From assembly GCF_008386585.1 (NCBI RefSeq), contig NZ_VUOB01000028.1, positions 124,001 to 188,000 on the forward strand: a stretch of 64,000 bases of DNA, given 5' to 3'. Of this stretch, positions 59,519-64,000 are shown piece after piece. Every line of letters starts with the position of its first letter. Position 1 is the first letter of the stretch. The position numbers and the translations under genes were made by a program. The stretch comes from Solihabitans fulvus. Lineage in GTDB: Bacteria; Actinomycetota; Actinomycetes; Mycobacteriales; Pseudonocardiaceae. The notes under the pieces were generated by a model, which saw nothing but the letters and a program-made list of their open reading frames with translations, ran no database searches and had not been told where the DNA came from.

Positions 59519-60244
59519 ATGACATCGCAGCAAGCCTCGGCCTCTCCCGAAAGCCTCGAGGACTGGACCTTCCGACTGCGGCCCCGCGACCCCCACCCGT
59601 CGGAGCTGCCCGAGTCCACCTGCCACCGCTGCGTCGGTTCCGACGACGTGGACCGGCGCAACGCCCAGCGCAGAGGCGAGACCTCGATGCAGCGCCTCGA
59701 CCGGGTGTACGCGGAGATCCTCCAGGAGGTCCGGGTCGCCCAGACCGGGGTCCAGATCCTGTTGGCGTTCCTGCTGACGCTGGCGTTCACCCCCCGGTTC
59801 ACCGAGCTGACTGCCTTGCAGCACAACACCTACGTGGCCACGCTGGTCACCAGTTCCGCCGCGGTGGCGCTGCTCATCGCGCCGGGGCCGTTCCACCGAC
59901 TGGTGTACCGGCGCGGCCTCAAGCGGCAGGTCGTCACGGCCGCCAATCGGTTCGCGCTCGGCGGGTTCGCGCTGCTGCTGCTGGCGATGGGCTCGGCCAT
60001 CTTCCTGATCCTGGACATCGCGACCAACGACCAGACCGCCTCCCTTGGCGCGGTCGGCATGCTGATCATGTTCGCTTCCTTTTGGTACGTGTGTCCACTG
60101 TGGATTCGTTCGCGTCACCGCCATCAGGACTCCCTGTCCGAGGCCGCCGTCGACCTCAGTCCTCGTCCCGAGTCCTCGGATGCTGCTCCGTCGAGGCCAG
60201 TCCGAGTCCCTCGGGCACGTGCAGCCGAGTCATCGTCGAGGTGA
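59519..60244 (+). CDS. DUF6328-like four-helix membrane protein
   Basis: 241 residues. After a charged, Cys-containing N-terminus (about 60 residues, CHRCVG), the family core reads LQEVRVAQTGVQILLAFLLTLAFTPRF with four membrane helices. Usual family members start near residue 57 (MQRLDRVYAEIL); here an upstream ATG with AAGGAGCGAG supports the longer form. The 3' end overlaps the convergent symporter gene by 89 bp. Function unknown. Confidence 0.75.
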   Translation: MTSQQASASPESLEDWTFRLRPRDPHPSELPESTCHRCVGSDDVDRRNAQRRGETSMQRLDRVYAEILQEVRVAQTGVQILLAFLLTLAFTPRFTELTALQHNTYVATLVTSSAAVALLIAPGPFHRLVYRRGLKRQVVTAANRFALGGFALLLLAMGSAIFLILDIATNDQTASLGAVGMLIMFASFWYVCPLWIRSRHRHQDSLSEAAVDLSPRPESSDAAPSRPVRVPRARAAESSSR

Positions 60245-61907
60245 CGTTGTGAGCGACTCGACCAGGGGTGGCAAGCGATCCCGCGATCATGGCCGCGAAG
60301 CCAAGCGGCACAGTCCATGCCGCCGGGCGGACCATGAGATCGCGCAGCCACCCCTCGCCGAGGTGCACCACCAGCGTGCACAGTCCGGCGCCAAGGGCCA
60401 GCCCGCCGCCGACCAGCATGCCGGCCGCGGCCCCCACCGAGGTGAGTCGCCGCCACCAGATCCCCAGCACCAGCAACGGGCAGAACGAGGACGCGGCCAC
60501 CGCGAACGCGAGCCCAACGACATCGGCCACGGGCAGCCCGGTGACGAACAGCGCCGCGGCGCAGGGCACCGCCGCCGCCAGCACGGTCGCCAGCCGGAAG
60601 CTGCGGATGCCGCCGCGCAGCCGCAGCACGTCCTGCGACAGCACGCCCGCGACAGTCACAGTCAGGCCAGAGGACGTGGACAGGAACGCGGCGAACGCGC
60701 CGCCCGCGACCAGCGCGCCAAGGATCTGGCCGCCCACCCCGCCGATCAGCCGCGACGGCAGCAACAGCACCACGGCGTCAGTCTGGCCGGTCAGCAGCAG
60801 TTCGGGTGCGTAGAGCCGGCCAAGCGCCGCGTACACGGTCGGGATGAGGTAGAAGATCCCCAGCAGCCCCAGCACGACCAGCGTGGTGCGGCGCGCGGCG
60901 CGGCCGTTGGGGTTGGTGTAGAAGCGGACCACGACGTGCGGCAGGCCCATCGTGCCAAGGAACGTCGCGATGATCAGCGAGTAGGTGAGGTAGAGCGAGC
61001 GCGGCGTGCCACCGCCGTCCAGCGGCAGCGCCCAGCGGTCGTTGCTGACCGCGTCGATGCTCGACACCTGCGGCACCGCGGCTCCGGCCGGGAACACGAG
61101 CTGCGTCTGGCCGCCGACGTCGTGGTCGCCGACCTCCAACGGCGTGTCCTGGTGGTCGTAGCGGCGTCCGTCGACCACGCCGGTCGCCTGCACCAGCACC
61201 GGCTCCGGCGCGTGCACCCGGACGGCCTGTTGGAGGGTGACGGTGGTCTGGTTCTGGAACGCCGGCGGGTGCGGCCCGCCGATGCTTGGCGCGCCACCCG
61301 CGCGCCACGCCAACACGATGAACACCACGGGGATCGCGATCGCGGCGAACTTGAACCAGTACTGGAACGCCTGCACGAAGGTGATGCTGCGCATGCCGCC
61401 TGCGGCGACGTTGGCGCACACGATCACCGCGACCAGCACCGGCCCCAGCCACGGCGGCGCGCCCGTCACGGTGCGCAGCGTCAGGCCGGCGCCCTGCAAC
61501 TGCGGCAACAGGTACAGCCAGCCGACGCCGACCGTCAGCACGCTGGCGACGCGCCGCACCGGCAGCGACTCCAGCCGGCTCTCGGCGAAGTCGGGCAGCG
61601 TGTACGCGCCGGAGCGACGCAGCGGCGCGGCCACGAACACCAGCAGCACCAGGTATCCCACCGTGTAGCCGACCGGGAACCACAGCATGTCCGGGCCGAA
61701 GGCGAAGATCAGCCCGGCGACGCCGAGAAAGGACGCGGCCGACAGGTACTCGCCACCGATCGCCGAGGCGTTCAAGAACGGCGGGATCGACCGCGACGCC
61801 ACGTAGAAGTCCGACGTGGTGCGGGAGATCCGGAATCCATAGGTGCCAATAGCGACGGTGGCGACGAGCACCAGTGCCACGACGACGACGCTGTAGCCGT
61901 TGACCAT
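60156..61907 (-). CDS. Sodium:solute symporter, acetate (ActP-like) type
   Basis: 583 residues, about 13 membrane helices. SSS-family features: SDFYVASRSIPPFLNASAIG at the start, GGMRSITFVQAFQYWFKF and PHVVVRFYTNPNGRAAR. A large extracytoplasmic loop (about residues 215-305) is usual in the ActP/MctP group. Likely imports acetate, pyruvate or propionate with Na+. Lies 24 bp after the DUF485 gene, in an operon led by the LytTR regulator gene. Confidence 0.85.
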   Translation of the reverse strand: MVNGYSVVVVALVLVATVAIGTYGFRISRTTSDFYVASRSIPPFLNASAIGGEYLSAASFLGVAGLIFAFGPDMLWFPVGYTVGYLVLLVFVAAPLRRSGAYTLPDFAESRLESLPVRRVASVLTVGVGWLYLLPQLQGAGLTLRTVTGAPPWLGPVLVAVIVCANVAAGGMRSITFVQAFQYWFKFAAIAIPVVFIVLAWRAGGAPSIGGPHPPAFQNQTTVTLQQAVRVHAPEPVLVQATGVVDGRRYDHQDTPLEVGDHDVGGQTQLVFPAGAAVPQVSSIDAVSNDRWALPLDGGGTPRSLYLTYSLIIATFLGTMGLPHVVVRFYTNPNGRAARRTTLVVLGLLGIFYLIPTVYAALGRLYAPELLLTGQTDAVVLLLPSRLIGGVGGQILGALVAGGAFAAFLSTSSGLTVTVAGVLSQDVLRLRGGIRSFRLATVLAAAVPCAAALFVTGLPVADVVGLAFAVAASSFCPLLVLGIWWRRLTSVGAAAGMLVGGGLALGAGLCTLVVHLGEGWLRDLMVRPAAWTVPLGFAAMIAGSLATPGRVAHNVTSTMTRLHVPEGLGLASTEQHPRTRDED

Positions 61908-61931
61908 GCGGCGAACTCGCCTCCCGAGGAT

Positions 61932-62312
61932 TCAGGACTGCTCGACCAGTTCGACGAACTCGCGCTCACCGCGCTCGGTCCGCCACACGTACATCCACCC
62001 GGCCAGCAACACCACGGGGTAGACGGCGACTCCCAGCACGACCCACACCAGCCCGACCCCGAAGACCGTGACCGTCCACAACGCCGGCGCGAACGCGAAC
62101 AGCAGCGGAACCACCGCGAGACCGCCGGCCACGACCGCGCTCACGATCAGGCCGCGCCGAAGCTGGCCGCGTATCAGCGAGCGCACGTAGACCTCGCGCA
62201 GTTCGCTGGTGCGGTCGTCTGGCCGGCTCACTGGCGCGGGACGCGTCCTGCGCGACGCCCTCGTCCTTGGGCTCATCACGACGACGCGCTCGGGGACGGG
62301 TTTGCGGTTCAC
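61932..62312 (-). CDS. DUF485-family membrane protein
   Basis: 126 residues with two membrane helices (GLIVSAVVAGGLAVVPLLFAF and VTVFGVGLVWVVLGVAVYPVVLL). DUF485 proteins accompany acetate symporters (as YjcH with ActP). The GTG start overlaps the response-regulator stop (GTGA). The long Arg-rich N-terminus could also be skipped by starting at the ATG 12 codons on. Confidence 0.85.
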   Translation of the reverse strand: MNRKPVPERVVVMSPRTRASRRTRPAPVSRPDDRTSELREVYVRSLIRGQLRRGLIVSAVVAGGLAVVPLLFAFAPALWTVTVFGVGLVWVVLGVAVYPVVLLAGWMYVWRTERGEREFVELVEQS

Positions 62313-63178
62313 TGGGCTCCGTCCCGGGGAAGGCCGATCTTGGCCTGGCGGATCAGCAGGTCTCGCAACTGTCTGGCGTGCCTGCGGCTCACCGCGAGGT
62401 TCTCGCCGTCGACGCGCACGGTCAACTGGCCGCCGTGCATGTGCAGCTGCTCCACGTGGTGCAGCGCGACGAGGTGGCTGCGGTGGATGCGCACGAACCC
62501 GGCCTGCCGCCAGCGTTCCTCCAGGCTGGTCAGCGGCGAGCGCACCAGGAAGCTGCCCTTGGCGGTGTGCAGCCGCGCGTAGTCGCCCTCGGCGATCACG
62601 AAGCGCACCTCGGACAGCCGTAGAAAGCGGGTCACCCCGGCAAGTTCGACGGGGATCGTCTCGTCGTCGGCCGGCACCACCGGCGAGGGCGGGCTGGGCG
62701 CCTCGACGGGCGGCGGCTCGGGAACCAGGGCGCTCTCGCCGGAGGCGTGCGCCACCCGATGCACGGCCTCGGTCAGCCGTTCCGGGCGCACCGGCTTGAG
62801 CAGGTAGTCCACGACCTTGAGCTCGAAGGCCTCCACGGCGGAGTCGTTGTAGGCCGTGACGAACACGATCGCCGGCGGCCTGGCGAACTGGGCCAACAGC
62901 CGCGCCATGTCCATGCCGTTGAGGCCCGGCATCCTCAGGTCGAGGAACACCGCGTCGATCGGTCGGCCGCTGTCCAGCGCGCGGTGCAGGTGCCGCAGGG
63001 CGGCGGTGGCGTCGGTGACGCCCTCGGCGGCGGCGACCCTGGGGTCGGCGCGCAGCAGGTACACCAGTTCCTCGAGCACGGGCACCTCGTCGTCCACGGC
63101 CAGGATGCGCAGCGCGTGGTCGAACGCCGACCGGCGGCCCTGCCGCTCGCAGATCGGACAGTGCGCGGCGTGCGTCAC
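62309..63178 (-). CDS. LytTR-type response regulator
   Basis: 289 residues. Receiver domain with phospho-Asp in AVFLDLRMPG, Thr in FVTAYND and Lys in LLKPVRP; a Pro-rich linker; then a LytTR DNA-binding domain (FVIAEGDYARLHTAKGSF, GFVRIHRSHLVAL, LAVSRRHARQLRDLL). An N-terminal CPIC pair precedes the receiver. First gene of the operon with DUF485 and symporter; its kinase is encoded at 58045-59238. GTG start at 63178. The 215-bp region upstream holds the promoter and no gene. Confidence 0.9.
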   Translation of the reverse strand: MTHAAHCPICERQGRRSAFDHALRILAVDDEVPVLEELVYLLRADPRVAAAEGVTDATAALRHLHRALDSGRPIDAVFLDLRMPGLNGMDMARLLAQFARPPAIVFVTAYNDSAVEAFELKVVDYLLKPVRPERLTEAVHRVAHASGESALVPEPPPVEAPSPPSPVVPADDETIPVELAGVTRFLRLSEVRFVIAEGDYARLHTAKGSFLVRSPLTSLEERWRQAGFVRIHRSHLVALHHVEQLHMHGGQLTVRVDGENLAVSRRHARQLRDLLIRQAKIGLPRDGAQ

Positions 63179-63393
63179 CGGCCCACCTCGATCCGGCGGA
63201 CACCCGATCCCTGTGTGATCCAAAGCACACGCCTACGGTGGACCGCGCAAGTTGCGCGCGAAAGCGCCATTCGAGGTGAACTCCTGCCGGCCTACCCGGC
63301 CGATCGGCGTAAGAACTCCCTTCGCGAGCAGGTGGCGCGAATCTGGGCGGCGGCCAGCTTCGCGCCCCGTTGCCCGATCGCTGAGGAATCCGC

Positions 63394-64000
63394 TCAGTCG
63401 ACGACCACGGGAAGGCTGGCCATGCCCCGCACCAACTGGCTTTCCAGCCAGGTCGGTTCGAACCCGTCGGCCAGCCGGTAGTCCGGCATGATCCGCAGCA
63501 CCTCCTCGGCGACCAACCGCATCTCCAGCAGCGCGAGCGGCTCGCCGACGCACCGGTGCACGCCGTACCCGAACGCCACGTGCGGATTGCGGTCCCTGGG
63601 GCACACGAACTCGTCGGGACGCTCGAACACCTCGCCGTCGCGGTTGGCCGAGCCCAACACCATCAACACCCGCTCGCCGGCCGACAGCCGGTGCCCGGCC
63701 AGTTCGGTGTCCCTGCTGGCCGTCCTGGCGATGCTGACCGCGGGCGACTCCAGGCGCAGCACCTCCTGGATCATCGGGCCGATCAGGTCCGGCTGGGCGA
63801 TCAGCCGCTCCCGCAGACCCTCCACGGTCGCCATCAGGTGAAGCATGCTGCTGATCCCGTGCACGGTGGTCTCGTGGCCGCCCAGCATGAGCAGGATCAG
63901 CATGGAGATCCGCTCGTCTGCGGTCAGCGCCCTGCCGTCCACCTCGCCGCGCACGATCGAGGTGAGCACGGTGTCGGTGCCGGCAACGAGCTGCCGGTCG
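63394..64000 (-). CDS. Cytochrome P450, C-terminal part (runs off window)
   Basis: About 202 C-terminal residues are in the window. The I-helix GGHETT, ExxR (EVLR), and heme-binding FGYGVHRCVGEPLA with the Cys ligand are all present and normal. The gene continues beyond 64000 on the minus strand. Typical bacterial P450s are near 400 residues, so about half is missing from view. Substrate cannot be predicted. Confidence 0.9.
   Translation of the reverse strand, partial: DRQLVAGTDTVLTSIVRGEVDGRALTADERISMLILLMLGGHETTVHGISSMLHLMATVEGLRERLIAQPDLIGPMIQEVLRLESPAVSIARTASRDTELAGHRLSAGERVLMVLGSANRDGEVFERPDEFVCPRDRNPHVAFGYGVHRCVGEPLALLEMRLVAEEVLRIMPDYRLADGFEPTWLESQLVRGMASLPVVVD

Noticed and set aside
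1..64000. CRISPR arrays, tRNA or rRNA genes
   Set aside because: No regularly spaced repeats of suitable length and no recognisable tRNA or rRNA sequence were seen by reading.

Overview
This is a 64-kb window of high-GC DNA with dense two-strand coding, many GTG starts, ATGA/GTGA stop-start overlaps, and actinobacterial families (DUF4097, T7SS EspC-like proteins, GH63, LytS/LytR with an acetate symporter). It is almost certainly an actinomycete chromosome. A short dispersed palindrome, TCCAC(A/T)GTGGA, points to Pseudonocardiales, but that placement is inference. No rRNA, tRNA, CRISPR array, phage or complete IS was seen.

Layout. 0-6.1 kb: small membrane/zinc-ribbon pair, an XRE regulator gene broken by an in-frame amber codon, a CYTH-like protein, a Na+/H+ antiporter, a truncated CocE/NonD hydrolase and a lipoprotein lytic transglycosylase. 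The antiporter and the hydrolase remnant share a 19-nt leader motif. 6.1-19.3 kb: a divergon. On the minus strand lie a two-subunit glycine decarboxylase P-protein (gcvPA-gcvPB), a COG3199-type NAD kinase carrying a 165-bp MITE-like in-frame insertion, an SDR and a GntR regulator. On the plus strand lie a sugar ABC importer without ATPase, a GH42 and a secreted GH63. A perfect 14-bp palindrome sits between the arms. 19.5-30 kb: secreted phosphoesterase with a seven-repeat tail, a secreted HEYAE protein, hydrolases, AraC and TetR regulators, and an SGNH hydrolase. 30-36 kb: arsC with a degraded arsR behind an intact operator, an FAD monooxygenase/TetR pair, and a five-gene T7SS-like module (EspC-like, WXG, YbaB-like). 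36-42.8 kb: metallophosphoesterase/MFS/TolB-like operon, a DUF4097 protein and small genes.

42.9-54.3 kb is the most unusual part: an apparent biosynthetic operon on the minus strand. In order of transcription it holds a small hydrophobic Cys-containing ORF, an adenylation-aldehyde dehydrogenase fusion, a ThDP enzyme, a FabF-like ketosynthase, a condensation-domain protein with a degenerate carrier-like tail, an alpha-oxoamine synthase, an SDR and an MFS exporter. Genes not directly overlapping their predecessor are preceded by tiny ORFs whose stops overlap the next start. I propose activation of a carboxylic acid, reduction to an aldehyde, ThDP C-C coupling and/or PLP-dependent aminoketone formation, acyl transfer and export. 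The product is unknown. No convincing free-standing carrier protein lies in the window.

54.3-56.6 kb holds gene remnants. 56.6-64 kb holds an ECF sigma factor with an unusual partner, a LytS kinase, a DUF6328 protein, an acetate-type symporter, a DUF485 protein, a LytTR regulator and the 3' part of a cytochrome P450 gene that runs off the window.
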